This document shows positions 18,029 to 27,086 of a stretch of 64,000 bases of DNA, piece after piece (within the stretch, counting starts at the first letter, position 1; the number at the start of each line of letters is the position of its first letter). The notes below the pieces were generated by a model. The model saw nothing but the letters and a program-made list of their open reading frames with translations. It ran no database searches and was not told the DNA's origin. The DNA is from Archangium violaceum (lineage in GTDB: Bacteria > Myxococcota > Myxococcia > Myxococcales > Myxococcaceae). The position numbers were made by a program, and so were the translations under genes. Where the stretch lies: contig NZ_CP069338.1 in the NCBI RefSeq assembly GCF_016859125.1, positions 8,249,501 through 8,313,500 on the forward strand. The letters run 5' to 3'.

Positions 18029-18355
18029 ATGGCGAATACGGTCATTGGTTCGAGCATTGTCATCGACGGTGAGATCTCTGGCGACGAGGATCTGGTCATC
18101 CAGGGGACGGTGAAGGGGAAGATCTCCCTCAAGGAGAGTCTCTTCGTCGAGGGCAGCGGCGTCGTCGAGGCGGACATCGAGACGCAGAACGTGGAGATCG
18201 CGGGCCGCGTGACGGGCAACATCGCGGCCTCCGACAAGGTGGAGCTGAAGACGGACTGCCGCGTGGTGGGCGACATCAAGGCCCCGCGCATCCTCATCGC
18301 CGATGGAGCCTCCTTCAAGGGCAACGTCGACATGGACATTCCGAAGGAGCGCTGA
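18029..18355 (+). CDS. bacO: Bactofilin (BacO-like)
   Basis: 108 residues, bactofilin beta-helix (GSSIVIDGEISGDEDLVIQG; VVGDIKAPRILIADGASFKG) with very short ends. It shares the segments GDIKAPR and ISLK with the preceding protein, so the two probably arose by duplication and can co-polymerise. ATG 18029 lies 48 bp after the bacN stop; GGAGGGG is about 13 bases upstream, farther than usual. The next bactofilin gene starts 3 bases after its stop. Confidence 0.88.
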   Translation: MANTVIGSSIVIDGEISGDEDLVIQGTVKGKISLKESLFVEGSGVVEADIETQNVEIAGRVTGNIAASDKVELKTDCRVVGDIKAPRILIADGASFKGNVDMDIPKER

Positions 18356-18358
18356 TCC

Positions 18359-19054
18359 TTGGCCACCGCGAAGGAACTGGCCCCAGGGGCCGTCAACAAC
18401 ACCGTGGTGGGTCAGTCCATCCTCATCAGCGGCAAGCTGACGGGTGACGAGGATCTGACCGTGCGCGGCCGGGTGGAGGGGGAGCTCACGCTGAGCCGCA
18501 CCCTCATCGTGGAGCCCACGGGCGTGGTGAAGGCGAACGTGGCGGTGAAGAACGCCATCGTGAGCGGGGTGGTGGTGGGCAACATCAACGCCACCGAGAG
18601 CGTGGAGCTCACCCGCGAGGGCCGCATGGTGGGCGACATCCACGCCCCGCGCGTCATCATCGTGGACGGCGCGAGCTTCCGCGGTCGCGTGGACATGGGT
18701 GAGGTGGAGCCGGGCCGCGTGCCCGCCGAGCGTCCGGCGCTGCCGCGTCCGGCGACCGTGCGTCCCGCGGTGCGTCCGGGCACCAATGTGCCGGCCCGTC
18801 CGGCGCTTCCGAGCGCGCGTCCCACTCCGCCGGCTGCTCCAGCCGCGACGCGTCCGATGGCAGCGCCCGCTCGTCCGGCGCCTCCTCCGGCCGCCACCAT
18901 GCCGGCCCGTCCGGCGCCCCCCGCGCCGCCCGCCGCCAGGGCCGCCGAGCCCACCCGTCCCGAGCCTCCCCGGCCTCCGGCCTCCGCGCCGGTTCCGCCG
19001 ATGGTGGCCGAGGGTGCCAGGAAGAAGGTCGTCGTGAAGAAGAAGGGCCGTTAA
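18359..19054 (+). CDS. bacP: Bactofilin with long Pro/Ala-rich basic tail (BacP-like)
   Basis: 231 residues. A bactofilin beta-helix (about 15-115; [38 protein letters not shown]) is followed by about 105 residues of Pro/Ala/Arg repeats (PARPALP, PARPAPP) and a highly basic C-terminus, [10 protein letters not shown]. BacP of M. xanthus has the same design: its tail recruits partner proteins (the SofG GTPase and motility factors; PadC contact). Start is TTG 18359 with AAGGAG 10 bases upstream, in the bacO stop region. padC follows 70 bp downstream. Confidence 0.88.
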   Translation: MATAKELAPGAVNNTVVGQSILISGKLTGDEDLTVRGRVEGELTLSRTLIVEPTGVVKANVAVKNAIVSGVVVGNINATESVELTREGRMVGDIHAPRVIIVDGASFRGRVDMGEVEPGRVPAERPALPRPATVRPAVRPGTNVPARPALPSARPTPPAAPAATRPMAAPARPAPPPAATMPARPAPPAPPAARAAEPTRPEPPRPPASAPVPPMVAEGARKKVVVKKKGR

Positions 19055-19124
19055 AGCGTTGTGGTGGCGCCATCGCGCCGCCACTCCGCCGTCCGCGGGA
19101 CGACGGGCCGATCCAGGGGTGCCG

Positions 19125-19967
19125 ATGAACGCCATGAACGCCGAGAACAGAATCGACGAGGTGGACGCGAAGCCGAGCACCCCGGCGGAGGAGTCGCCCG
19201 GGGAGCCCGCTCCCGAAGCATCCGCCGCTTCCTCCGAGCAGCAGGAGGGGACGGCGGAGGCTTCCGCGTCCGGGTCCGCCGAAGCGGCCACGGGTGAGCC
19301 GCCAGCGGGCGAGCAGTCCGCGCCTCCGGCCGGGAGCGCGGAGGAGGTCGCGCCGCGCCGCCGCGGGAACGTGGCGCCTGCCCACATTCCGCTGGAGCGG
19401 ATCGACGAGGATCCCACCTTCCAGATGCGCCCGCTGGGGGACCTGTCCGCGCTGGCCACGGATCTGGCGCGGCTGGGCCAGCTCTTCCCGGTGGACGTGC
19501 GCTTCAAGCCGCCGGATCGCTTCCAGATCATCTCTGGCTTCCGCCGGGTGGCGGCGCTGCGGTTCCTCAAGAGGGACCGGGTGCTGGCCCGCCTGCACAC
19601 GGACCTGTCGGATGAGGACGCGCTGCTGATGGCGCTGGCCTCGGCCATCCATGGTGCGCCGGTGGACCGGGAGGAGCTGGAGGCCAGGCGGGCACAGCTC
19701 GAGGCCGAGGGGAAGCTGACGCCCATCGCCCGGGACATGCTGGAGAAGGCGCTGGCCGTCGATGACTCGCTGGCGCCGGAGACCGTGGACGAGGAGGTCG
19801 ACGCGGATGAGCTGGCTGCGGAGGCCACCCAGCGGTTGGTGGATATCAACCAGGATCTCGCCCTGCTGGCGGACGTATTCGCCGACCTCGATGAGACGCG
19901 GAAGCAGGAGCTGCTCACGCAGCTGCGCTACTCCTCGGATCTCGTGGCCTGGCTGGAGAGGTTGTGA
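19125..19967 (+). CDS. padC: PadC-like ParB/Srx-domain protein of the bactofilin-ParABS system
   Basis: 280 residues: a disordered Ala/Glu/Pro-rich N-terminus (1-80), a ParB/Srx fold (about 83-180) with [15 protein letters not shown] and the CTP-binding box GFRR (138-141, as in ParB GERR), then a helical acidic C-terminus. It has no helix-turn-helix, so it should not bind parS. In M. xanthus, PadC binds CTP, attaches to the bactofilin scaffold and recruits ParA. ATG 19125 is chosen over GTG 19059 because the latter lies only 4 bases after bacP. Its stop overlaps pyrE by 4 bp. The name rests on position after bacNOP and on the domain plan. Confidence 0.85.
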   Translation: MNAMNAENRIDEVDAKPSTPAEESPGEPAPEASAASSEQQEGTAEASASGSAEAATGEPPAGEQSAPPAGSAEEVAPRRRGNVAPAHIPLERIDEDPTFQMRPLGDLSALATDLARLGQLFPVDVRFKPPDRFQIISGFRRVAALRFLKRDRVLARLHTDLSDEDALLMALASAIHGAPVDREELEARRAQLEAEGKLTPIARDMLEKALAVDDSLAPETVDEEVDADELAAEATQRLVDINQDLALLADVFADLDETRKQELLTQLRYSSDLVAWLERL

Positions 19968-20533
19968 AGGTGGACGTGCTCGCGTCTGACAGGGCCCGCC
20001 TGCTGGAGCTGCTCACCGAGCGCTCCTTCGAGCGGCGCAAGGTGGTGCTGTCGTCCGGCAAGGAGTCGGACTTCTACATCGACTGCAAGCGCACGGCGCT
20101 GCTGGCCGAGGGGCACTACCTCATCGGCCGGCTGTTGCTGCAGGCGGTGCGCCGTGAGGCCCCCGAGGCGGTGGCGGTGGGCGGTCTGACGCTGGGGGCG
20201 GATCCGCTCGCCTCCGCCGTCAGCCTCACCAGCTACCTGGCGGCCTCGCCCCTGCATGCCTTCATCGTCCGTAAGGAGCCCAAGGGGCACGGGACGGGCC
20301 AGTGGATCGAGGGCATGAAGGCGCTCGCCCCCGGTGCGCCGGTGGCCATCCTCGAGGACGTGGTCACCACGGGCGCTTCCACGCTCAAGGCCATCGAGCG
20401 GGCGCAGCTCGAGGGACTGAAGGTACTCGGGGCGTTCGCGCTGGTGGACCGGCTGGAGGGTGGACGCGAGGCTGTCGAGGCCTCCGGGCACCGGCTCTTC
20501 ACCCTGTTCACCCGTAAGGACTTCATTCCATGA
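19964..20533 (+). CDS. pyrE: Orotate phosphoribosyltransferase
   Basis: Converts orotate and PRPP to orotidine 5'-monophosphate in de novo pyrimidine synthesis. The PRPP loop is [14 protein letters not shown] (127-140), and the family motifs [14 protein letters not shown] and [12 protein letters not shown] are present; 189 residues is normal for the class found in this group. Start GTG 19964 overlaps the padC stop by 4 bp, so pyrE is coupled to the bactofilin operon. The link between a metabolic enzyme and polar scaffold genes is positional only. Its stop overlaps the next ATG. Confidence 0.94.
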   Translation: MKVDVLASDRARLLELLTERSFERRKVVLSSGKESDFYIDCKRTALLAEGHYLIGRLLLQAVRREAPEAVAVGGLTLGADPLASAVSLTSYLAASPLHAFIVRKEPKGHGTGQWIEGMKALAPGAPVAILEDVVTTGASTLKAIERAQLEGLKVLGAFALVDRLEGGREAVEASGHRLFTLFTRKDFIP

Positions 20534-21159
20534 AGACGCGGTTGCGGCTCGCGGCGCTGATGGTGGCGCTCGCGGGCTGTGTCTCCACGCCACCCACGCT
20601 GGGGGATCCCGCTCCGGTGCTGAAGGACGAGCGCCAGGAGCTGCACTACCAGCAGGTGTTGGAGCGGTTCTCGGCTCGCGACGAGCTCTACAGCGGCTTC
20701 GACACCATGATGTTCGCCGCGGCCACCCTGCAGACGCAGGCCTTCCGCGAGGCCCGTCTCCAGAGGGCGGCCATCTTCAAGGCGCTGAGCCAGGAGCGCG
20801 TCCGGGAGCTCCTCACGCAGGAGATGGCGGAGGTGGTGCAGGCGCACGAGTTCTTCCTCGGCGTCCACGTCTTCAACTACCGCTACGAGGACTTCGATCG
20901 GCCCTCGTCCATCTGGAACATGGTGATGGTGACGCCCGCGGGAGAGGTGCGGCCCCTCAGCGTCGAGCGGCTGGGCCGGGCGGACATGGAGATGCGCGCC
21001 TTCTACCCGTACATGGGTGTCTTCTGGGTGGGCTACCGCGTGCGCTTCCCCACCACGTTCCTGGACGGCAGGCCCGTCATTCCCCCCGACACCGAGCGCG
21101 TGGTGCTGCGCATGGCGTCCACGCTCGGCAAGGTGGAGATGCGGGTGCACGCGCGCTGA
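20530..21159 (+). CDS. Predicted lipoprotein of unknown function
   Basis: 209 residues with a clear lipoprotein signal: [17 protein letters not shown], acylated Cys17. The mature part is mainly helical in its first half and strand-rich in the second (FFLGVHVFNYRYEDF; MRAFYPYMGVFWVGYRVRFP). No family is recognised. Starts by a 4-bp overlap with pyrE and ends 19 bp from the convergent LOG gene. Likely anchored in the envelope. Confidence 0.82.
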   Translation: MKTRLRLAALMVALAGCVSTPPTLGDPAPVLKDERQELHYQQVLERFSARDELYSGFDTMMFAAATLQTQAFREARLQRAAIFKALSQERVRELLTQEMAEVVQAHEFFLGVHVFNYRYEDFDRPSSIWNMVMVTPAGEVRPLSVERLGRADMEMRAFYPYMGVFWVGYRVRFPTTFLDGRPVIPPDTERVVLRMASTLGKVEMRVHAR

Positions 21160-21178
21160 GACGCGCGCACCCGGTGCT

Positions 21179-21775
21179 TCAGGTCTGGTCGGGCCGCAAC
21201 ACCGGCTTGTCCGGGGCGAGCGGCTGCCCGGCCTTCTGGAGCTGATCCAACAGCGCGGCCGGCGAGGCGTCACAGGCGAAGGGTTGGGCGCGTGTCTCGG
21301 GGATGAAGCCCTCGTCGACCGCGCGCCGCATGAGCGCCAGCAGCGGGGCGTAGAAGTCCGCCACGTTCAGCAGGCCGATGGGCTTGTGGTGGATGCCGAG
21401 CTGGGCCCAGGTGGTGATCTCGAAGAGTTCCTCGAAGGTGCCCACGCCGCCGGGCATGGCGATGAAGGCGTCCGCGCGCTGGGCCATCATCGCCTTGCGC
21501 GTGTGCATGGAGTCCACCAGGTGCAGCTCGGTGAGGCCCTTGTGGGCGATCTCCCGGTCGCTCAGCATCTGGGGCAGGACGCCCACCACCTTGCCGCCTC
21601 CGGCGAGCACCGCGTCCGCCACGACGCCCATCAGCCCCACGCTCGTGCCGCCGTAGACGAGGGTGAGCCCGCGCCGGGCGAGCTCCGTGCCCAGGTGCCT
21701 GGCTCCCTCGAGGTAGTCAGGCCGGGCCCCCATCCGCGAGCCACAGAAGACACATACCGACTTGAGTTCCATCAT
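21179..21775 (-). CDS. LOG family protein (cytokinin riboside 5'-monophosphate phosphoribohydrolase-like)
   Basis: 198 residues with the LOG/TIGR00730 Rossmann signature: [20 protein letters not shown], the active-site stretch [10 protein letters not shown] (107-116) and the upstream Arg in MHTRK. LOG proteins hydrolyse the N-glycosidic bond of nucleoside 5'-monophosphates; bacterial members act on AMP/related purines or on modified cytokinin nucleotides. I chose ATG 21775, which overlaps the rhomboid stop (TGATG); TTG 21778 and ATG 21772 are alternatives. Last gene of the nadB-rhomboid-LOG group. Confidence 0.88.
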   Translation of the reverse strand: MMELKSVCVFCGSRMGARPDYLEGARHLGTELARRGLTLVYGGTSVGLMGVVADAVLAGGGKVVGVLPQMLSDREIAHKGLTELHLVDSMHTRKAMMAQRADAFIAMPGGVGTFEELFEITTWAQLGIHHKPIGLLNVADFYAPLLALMRRAVDEGFIPETRAQPFACDASPAALLDQLQKAGQPLAPDKPVLRPDQT

Positions 21776-22464
21776 CAAGGAGTCCCTCGGAAACGTTCAG
21801 GGTGGGCCGCGATGTAGACCACGGCCACGGTGATGGCGAGCAACAACGGAGCGGCGAGGGAGAAGACGCGCGGTCCGGAGCGCAGGGCGAGGCCCAGGGG
21901 CAGGCCGAAGAGGAGCCCTCCGAGGTGTCCGGCCCAGCTCACCCCCGGCAGCAGGCTGATGACCGCCACCTGCGCGAACCAGAGCAGGAGGCTGCGGCGG
22001 AACTCCTGCCCGGAGGTGACGAACATGGCGCCTCCCCAGCCGAGGATCATCCCCGAGGCCCCCACCGTGGGCGTGGTGAAGTTGAAGAGCATCGCGAAGG
22101 TGGACGCCCCCATCGCGGTGACGAGGGAGATGAGCAGGAAGCGCCCGCTGCCGATGCTCCGCTCCAGGGGTGCTCCCAGCGAGTACGCCACCATCATGTT
22201 GAAGAACAGGTGGATGGGGCCGCCGTGCGCGAAGACGCAGGTGAGCACGCGCCAGTACTGACCCTCCTGGACGAGGGGGCCGAAGAGGGCGGTCCTCTGG
22301 AAGACGGGGCCCAGCTCCGCCCGGAGGGTCGCGCCCTGACTCAGGAAGGCATCCAGGACGAACAGGGCCACCGAGCCCGCGATGACGGCCGCGCACACGG
22401 GAGGCCAGCGGCGGAGCCCGGTCGGCTCAGGGGAGGGCTCGATGGGCGTTTCGTCCGAGGTCAT
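21775..22464 (-). CDS. Rhomboid family intramembrane serine protease
   Basis: 229 residues, six or more predicted membrane helices. The catalytic dyad is visible: Ser in GASG (S138) and His180 ([12 protein letters not shown]), plus the conserved HxxxN (H85-N89, HLFFN) and [10 protein letters not shown] of loop/helix 1-2. Rhomboids cut transmembrane helices of membrane proteins; the substrate is unknown. It overlaps the LOG gene start and begins 7 bp downstream of the nadB stop. Confidence 0.9.
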   Translation of the reverse strand: MTSDETPIEPSPEPTGLRRWPPVCAAVIAGSVALFVLDAFLSQGATLRAELGPVFQRTALFGPLVQEGQYWRVLTCVFAHGGPIHLFFNMMVAYSLGAPLERSIGSGRFLLISLVTAMGASTFAMLFNFTTPTVGASGMILGWGGAMFVTSGQEFRRSLLLWFAQVAVISLLPGVSWAGHLGGLLFGLPLGLALRSGPRVFSLAAPLLLAITVAVVYIAAHPERFRGTP

Positions 22465-22471
22465 CCGGAAC

Positions 22472-24061
22472 TCAGAGTTCGCGCCGGACGACGGTGTCGC
22501 GCTTCCAGCGATGGTCGTCCGTGTTGGGGTAGTCCAGCGTGAAGTGCAGGCCGCGGCTCTCCTTGCGTCGGCTGGCGCAATCCACGATGAGGCTGGCCAC
22601 CTCGCAGATGTTGCGCAGCTCGATGACGTCGCGTGTCACCTTGAAGCGCCAGTAGTAGTCGCGGATCTCCTCGCGCAGCAGCTCCAGCCGGCGGCGCGCC
22701 CGCATCAGGCGCTTGTCCGTGCGGACGATGCCCACGTAGTTCCACATGAGCCGGCGGATCTCGTCCCAGTTGTGGGTGACGACGACGCTCTCGTCCGAGG
22801 TCACCGCGCTGCCCTCGTCCCACTCGGGCGGCTCCTCCTTGCGTGGGGCCAGGGCGCGCATCTCCTCGGCGCAGACGGCCGCGGCGCGGTGACCGAAGAC
22901 GAGCCCCTCCAGCAGCGAGTTGGAGGCGAGCCGGTTGGCGCCGTGCAGGCCGGTATGGGACACCTCGCCGATGGCGTAGAGGCCGGGCAGGGTGGTGCGG
23001 CCCTGCAGGTCCGTCACCACGCCACCGCACATGTAGTGGGCCGCGGGCACCACGGGGATGGGCTGCACGGCCATGTCGATGTTGAAGGCCTTGCAGGTGG
23101 CGTAGATGTTGGGGAAGCGCTCCATGAGGAAGGCGCGTCCCAGGTGCGTCATGTCCAGGTGGACGCAGTCATCACCGGTGCGCTTGAGCTCGGCGTCGAT
23201 GGCGCGCGCCACCACGTCGCGTGGAGCCAGCTCGGCCAGACGGTGGTAGCGCTCCATGAACTGCTGGCCGTTGCGCAGCCGCAGCTTGCCGCCCTCGCCG
23301 CGCAGTGCCTCGCTGATGAGGAAGCTCTTGGCCTCCGGGTGGTACAGGCAGGTGGGGTGGAACTGGTAGAACTCCATGTTGGCCACCTCCGCCCCCGCCC
23401 GGTACGCCATGGCCACGCCATCCCCGGTGGCCACGTCCGGATTGGAGGTGTAGAGGTACACCTTGCCCGCTCCACCGGTGGCCAGCACCGTCACCCTGCC
23501 CAGGAAGCGCTCGATGCGCCCCTCGTTCGTGAGCGCGTACACCCCCAGGCACCGGCCGGGGACGCCCTGGCCCGGTTTCCGGTCGACGATCAGATCGATG
23601 GCCGAGGTGTTGGGGAAGAAGGTGATGTTGGGTTGCGCGTCGCACGCCTCCACCAGGGCGCGCTGTACCTCTCGCCCGGTGATGTCCCCGGAGTGGATGA
23701 TGCGGCGCTGGGAGTGGCCGCCCTCGCGCGTCAGATCGAACTCACCGGAGACGCCCCGGTTGAACTCGGCGCCCAGGGTCACCAGCTCGCGGATGCGATC
23801 CGGGCCCTCGCGCACCGTCACCTCCACGGCATCCAGGTGGTTGAGACCCGCACCGGCCTCCAGGGTGTCCTGGATGTGGGCCTCGAACGTGTCCGTGGGC
23901 GACAGCACGCTGGCGATGCCCCCCTGGGCGTAGGCGGTGTTGCTTTCGTACCGCTCGCGCTTGGTGAGGACCGCCACGCTCCCGTGCCTGGCCGCCTGTA
24001 GGGCGAACGAGAGGCCGGCGACACCACCACCCAAAACCAGGAAGTCGAACCGATGGGGCAT
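22472..24061 (-). CDS. nadB: L-aspartate oxidase
   Basis: FAD enzyme that oxidises L-aspartate to iminoaspartate for NAD synthesis. The Rossmann FAD motif is LVLGGGVAGLSFAL at the N-terminus; SNTAYAQGG, GGHSQRRI, TVLATGGAGKVY, EFYQFHPT and the mid-protein CLYHP match the succinate dehydrogenase/aspartate oxidase family, and TGLHGANRLASNSLLEGLVFG is the conserved FAD-binding end. Length 529 is normal. nadA and nadC are not nearby, so the pathway is scattered. Confidence 0.95.
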   Translation of the reverse strand: MPHRFDFLVLGGGVAGLSFALQAARHGSVAVLTKRERYESNTAYAQGGIASVLSPTDTFEAHIQDTLEAGAGLNHLDAVEVTVREGPDRIRELVTLGAEFNRGVSGEFDLTREGGHSQRRIIHSGDITGREVQRALVEACDAQPNITFFPNTSAIDLIVDRKPGQGVPGRCLGVYALTNEGRIERFLGRVTVLATGGAGKVYLYTSNPDVATGDGVAMAYRAGAEVANMEFYQFHPTCLYHPEAKSFLISEALRGEGGKLRLRNGQQFMERYHRLAELAPRDVVARAIDAELKRTGDDCVHLDMTHLGRAFLMERFPNIYATCKAFNIDMAVQPIPVVPAAHYMCGGVVTDLQGRTTLPGLYAIGEVSHTGLHGANRLASNSLLEGLVFGHRAAAVCAEEMRALAPRKEEPPEWDEGSAVTSDESVVVTHNWDEIRRLMWNYVGIVRTDKRLMRARRRLELLREEIRDYYWRFKVTRDVIELRNICEVASLIVDCASRRKESRGLHFTLDYPNTDDHRWKRDTVVRREL

Positions 24062-24069
24062 GTGTCAGA

Positions 24070-24098
24070 CCCTTAATGGCTGTAAGTACCGGAAACAA
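24070..24098 (-). promoter_or_regulatory. Candidate promoter of nadB
   Basis: On the minus strand: TTGTTT (24098-24093), 17-base spacer, TAAGGG (24075-24070), then nadB ATG at 24061. Spacing is ideal, the hexamers partly match. Divergent with the promoter listed next; prediction only. Confidence 0.35.
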
Positions 24099-24107
24099 GG
24101 CGATTTC

Positions 24108-24136
24108 TTGAGGACTTTTGGGCGGGGATCTAAGGT
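24108..24136 (+). promoter_or_regulatory. Candidate sigma70-type promoter of the lytic transglycosylase gene
   Basis: TTGAGG (24108-24113), exactly 17 bases, TAAGGT (24131-24136). The gene starts at ATG 24149, so the transcript leader would be only a few bases. Four to five bases of each hexamer agree with consensus when read for high-GC promoters; unproved. Confidence 0.45.
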
Positions 24137-24148
24137 TGGGGCGCCGAT

Positions 24149-24838
24149 ATGCGACCCATCTCATTCCTGCTGCTGCCCGCGCTGTTGCTTGCCCCCCTGG
24201 GAGCCCGTGCGTCCGAGGGCATCTACAGGTACGTCGAGAAGGACGGGACCATCATCTACACGAACGTCCCGCCTCCAGGCACGAAGAAGGTGAGCAAGCT
24301 CAAGGGCACCTTCTCCGAGGCACCCGCGCCCTCCGCTCCGGTGCGGGGCCGGGCGCGCACCCCGGAGGCGCTCGAGCCTTACATCGTGAAGGCCGCCGAG
24401 CGCTACCGCATCCCCACCGCGCTGGTGCGGGCCATCATGCACACGGAGAGCAACTTCAACTCCAACGCGGTGTCCCCCAAGGGCGCCAGCGGGTTGATGC
24501 AGCTCATGCCGGGGACGGCCTCGGAGATGTACGTGAAGGACATCTTCGACACCCGGGACAACATCGAGGGTGGGGTGCGCTACCTGCGGGTGCTGGCCAA
24601 CCAGTTCGGGGGCGACATGGTGAAGATGGTGGCCGCGTACAACGCGGGCCCCGAAGCCGTGCGCAAGTACGGGGGGCAGGTGCCACCGTACGCCGAGACG
24701 CAGGCCTACGTTCGCAAGGTGCTCCAGCTCTACTTCCATTACAAAGAGCGCGAGCGGCTCTCGAAGGACGAGCCCCGCGGGACGGATTCCGATGGCGACG
24801 ACGCGCGTGACGGGGCGGGGGCAGAAGAGCCCCGTTGA
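24149..24838 (+). CDS. Soluble lytic murein transglycosylase with DUF4124 N-terminus
   Basis: 229 residues. Signal peptide to about residue 21 (ALLLAPLGARA), then a DUF4124-like strand pair (GIYRYVEKDGTIIYTNVPP) and an SLT lysozyme-fold domain with catalytic Glu100 (MHTESNFNSNAVSPKGASG), GLMQLMPGTA and VAAYNAGPEAVRKYGG. It cleaves the glycan strand of peptidoglycan in the periplasm, forming 1,6-anhydro ends. The C-terminus is acidic. The next gene begins inside its last 47 bp. Confidence 0.92.
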   Translation: MRPISFLLLPALLLAPLGARASEGIYRYVEKDGTIIYTNVPPPGTKKVSKLKGTFSEAPAPSAPVRGRARTPEALEPYIVKAAERYRIPTALVRAIMHTESNFNSNAVSPKGASGLMQLMPGTASEMYVKDIFDTRDNIEGGVRYLRVLANQFGGDMVKMVAAYNAGPEAVRKYGGQVPPYAETQAYVRKVLQLYFHYKERERLSKDEPRGTDSDGDDARDGAGAEEPR

Positions 24839-26303
24839 CGAGGAGTTCCTGAAGCAGCTCTACCAGGGCGGAGAACTGCTGACGCAGGGCAGGGTGCCCG
24901 AGGCCCGACAGTTGCTCGAGCGGGCCCACCAGCTTCAACCGAGGAACGAGAAGGGCCGCAACCTGCTCGGGCTGGCCTACTTCAAGCTGGGCCTCTTCGA
25001 TCGGGCGGCGGAGCTCTACGAGGCGCTGGTGCGCGACAACCCGGTGGACGCCACGCTGCGCGTCAACCTGGGGCTGGTCTACCTGAAGACGAACGCCCTG
25101 CAGCGCGCGATGCGCGAGTTCGAGGCGGCGACGGAGCTGCAGCCGGACCACAAGAAGGCGCACAACTACCTGGGGCTGGCGCTGGCGCAGGCCGGGGAGT
25201 ACGGCCGCGCGCGCGAGCACTTCCTCCGGGCGGGCAGCGACGTGATGGCGGACAAGATGGCCAGGGCCATCGCGGGGGAGCGCTTCACCCGGCCCTCCCG
25301 GAGCGTGCCCGCCTACCAGGCTCCGGCGCCCGCCGTGCGTCCGGCCGCTCCCTCCGAGGGCCAGTGGGGCGCGCAATTCGGTCTGGACGAGGCTCCTTCC
25401 ACCGACGGTCCGGCCATGGCTGGAACCTCGGACGAGGAACCGCGGTTCGCCGAGGACGAGGGGCCGCCGGCCCTGACGCAGAGCCCGCCGGGCGAGGGCG
25501 CTGGAGCAGGCAACGAAGCGGCTGGACATGTCGAGGCCCACTCCGAGACCTCCTTCGCGGAGGTGTCCGCGGCGGGGGGAGGGGCGGCCGAGCCATTGCC
25601 GGAGTCCCTGGAGGGCGCTACCCCCGAACTGCCGTCGAAGCTCCTGGCGTTCCGGCCGGGCGTGGACGTGCCGGTGCTGACCGAGCTGGTCCCGGCGTTG
25701 GCACTCGCGGGAGCGAGCCAGGTCGAGCCCTTCCGGGTGGGTCCCCACGGCTTCTCCGCGTACGTGCAGGGCGAGCTCCTCACTCGGTTGGATGGGCTGG
25801 TGGCCTTCAGCGGGCAGCTCCAGTTCCAGCCGGAGATGAAGCGCTTCCGGGGCCGCGCCACGGACGAGCTCTTCGGCGAGGGGATGGACCAGCTCGTGCG
25901 CGTCATCGGGACGGGGGTGCTCTTCCTCGAGTCGGCGGAATCGCGCGGCTTCCTGGTGGTGGACCTGGGCGACGAGGGGGCCTACCTGCTCGAGGGGTGC
26001 GTCTTCGCCTTCGAGGAGGCGGTGGCCTTCGAGAATGGCAAGGTGCCCTCGGACGTGCTGCCGGACCTGGACCTGGTGTACCTGCGTGGGCAGGGCAGGG
26101 TGGTGCTGCGCCTGTCCGGGTCCCTGCGCTCGGTGGCCGTCTCGGGGGATGCTCCGGTGACGGTCCCCCTGTCCCACCTGGTGGGCTGGCAGGGCAAGGT
26201 GACCCCCCGGGTGGTCGTGCTGCCGGGAAACGACGAATCTCCCCGGGGTGCCGTGGAACTGAGCGGTGAAGGATTTGCCCTCATCGCCCTGCCAGTCCGG
26301 TAG
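24792..26303 (+). CDS. TPR protein fused to an AIM24-like domain
   Basis: 503 residues: an N-terminal TPR array (about 15-155; GRNLLGLAYFKLGLFDRAAELYE, KKAHNYLGLALAQAGEYGRA), a Pro/Ala/Glu-rich linker (160-275) and a C-terminal beta-rich AIM24-like domain (about 290-500), recognised from TGVLFLESAESRGFLVVDLG and FAFEEAVAFENGKVP. AIM24-type domains are found in many bacteria but their role is not known. No signal peptide. ATG 24792 overlaps the upstream gene by 47 bp; GTG 24807 is another possible start. The frame ends 11 bp before pgsA. Confidence 0.78.
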   Translation: MATTRVTGRGQKSPVDEEFLKQLYQGGELLTQGRVPEARQLLERAHQLQPRNEKGRNLLGLAYFKLGLFDRAAELYEALVRDNPVDATLRVNLGLVYLKTNALQRAMREFEAATELQPDHKKAHNYLGLALAQAGEYGRAREHFLRAGSDVMADKMARAIAGERFTRPSRSVPAYQAPAPAVRPAAPSEGQWGAQFGLDEAPSTDGPAMAGTSDEEPRFAEDEGPPALTQSPPGEGAGAGNEAAGHVEAHSETSFAEVSAAGGGAAEPLPESLEGATPELPSKLLAFRPGVDVPVLTELVPALALAGASQVEPFRVGPHGFSAYVQGELLTRLDGLVAFSGQLQFQPEMKRFRGRATDELFGEGMDQLVRVIGTGVLFLESAESRGFLVVDLGDEGAYLLEGCVFAFEEAVAFENGKVPSDVLPDLDLVYLRGQGRVVLRLSGSLRSVAVSGDAPVTVPLSHLVGWQGKVTPRVVVLPGNDESPRGAVELSGEGFALIALPVR

Positions 26304-26314
26304 AAGGCTCCGAC

Positions 26315-27004
26315 ATGGATCGAGCTGAGCGTGCGTTGCGGAAGCGGCAGAAGAAGGAGGAGCGGGCGCGGCGTCGGGCGGCGCGCCAGCCCAGCGTGCT
26401 CGTCCAGGAGTTCTGGAACCTGCCCAACATCCTGACGCTGGGACGCATCTTCCTCATCCCCGTCTTCGTGTGGCTCACCTACGACGCGGATCCGCTCTCC
26501 TCGCTGCTGGCGGCGGCGGTGTTCGCGGTGGCCTCCATCACGGACGTCATCGACGGCTACCTGGCGCGTCGCTGGAACCTCATCACCGTGGTGGGCAAGT
26601 TCATGGATCCGCTGGCCGACAAGCTCATCGCCATGGCGGCCCTGGTGATGATGGTGCGGCTGGGGCGCATCGCCGCCTGGGTCATCATCGTGCTGCTGGC
26701 GCGCGAGTTCATCGTCAGCGGCCTGCGCACCATCGCGGCGAGCGAGGGCATGGTCATCGCCGCCGGGCAGGAGGGCAAGTGGAAGACGTCCCTCCAGCTC
26801 GTGGGCATCATCTCCCTCTGCGTGCACTACGAGCACGTCATCGACGTGGGCTTCTATTCGGCCCCCGTGGACTTCAACAAGGTGGGCCAGGTGTTGGTCT
26901 ACTTGTCGGGGGCGTTCTCGGTGTGGAGTGCCGTCGTCTACTTCCGCGCCTTCCTCTCCATGCTGGCCAGGCGGGGGAGTGGAACCGACGCACAGAAGGC
27001 TTGA
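26315..27004 (+). CDS. pgsA: CDP-diacylglycerol-glycerol-3-phosphate 3-phosphatidyltransferase
   Basis: Inner-membrane enzyme that makes phosphatidylglycerophosphate, the committed step to phosphatidylglycerol and cardiolipin. After a basic N-terminus rich in Arg/Lys, the CDP-alcohol phosphotransferase motif appears as DVIDGYLARRW...GKFMDPLADK, including all four Asp. Four to five membrane helices surround it. 229 residues is close to the usual 180-200 plus the basic extension of ~30. The stop codon lies inside the promoter of the tRNA pair. Confidence 0.93.
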   Translation: MDRAERALRKRQKKEERARRRAARQPSVLVQEFWNLPNILTLGRIFLIPVFVWLTYDADPLSSLLAAAVFAVASITDVIDGYLARRWNLITVVGKFMDPLADKLIAMAALVMMVRLGRIAAWVIIVLLAREFIVSGLRTIAASEGMVIAAGQEGKWKTSLQLVGIISLCVHYEHVIDVGFYSAPVDFNKVGQVLVYLSGAFSVWSAVVYFRAFLSMLARRGSGTDAQKA

Positions 27005-27029
27005 CGCACCTGGAACCGGACTGTATATC
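27001..27029 (+). promoter_or_regulatory. Sigma70-type promoter for the tRNA-Gly pair
   Basis: TTGACG (27001-27006), exactly 17 bases, TATATC (27024-27029). Each hexamer matches five of six consensus bases. It overlaps the pgsA stop codon. Transcription would begin near 27036, giving a precursor with a ~50-base leader before the first tRNA. Confidence 0.7.
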
Positions 27030-27086
27030 CCCCCTCACTTTCGACGGCGCCGCGAGGCAACGCCGGAGGTCATCAGGAGTCGAGAA

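Noticed and set aside
22382-24001. 539-codon plus-strand frame
   Set aside because: Antisense to nadB, which has clear FAD and active-site motifs.
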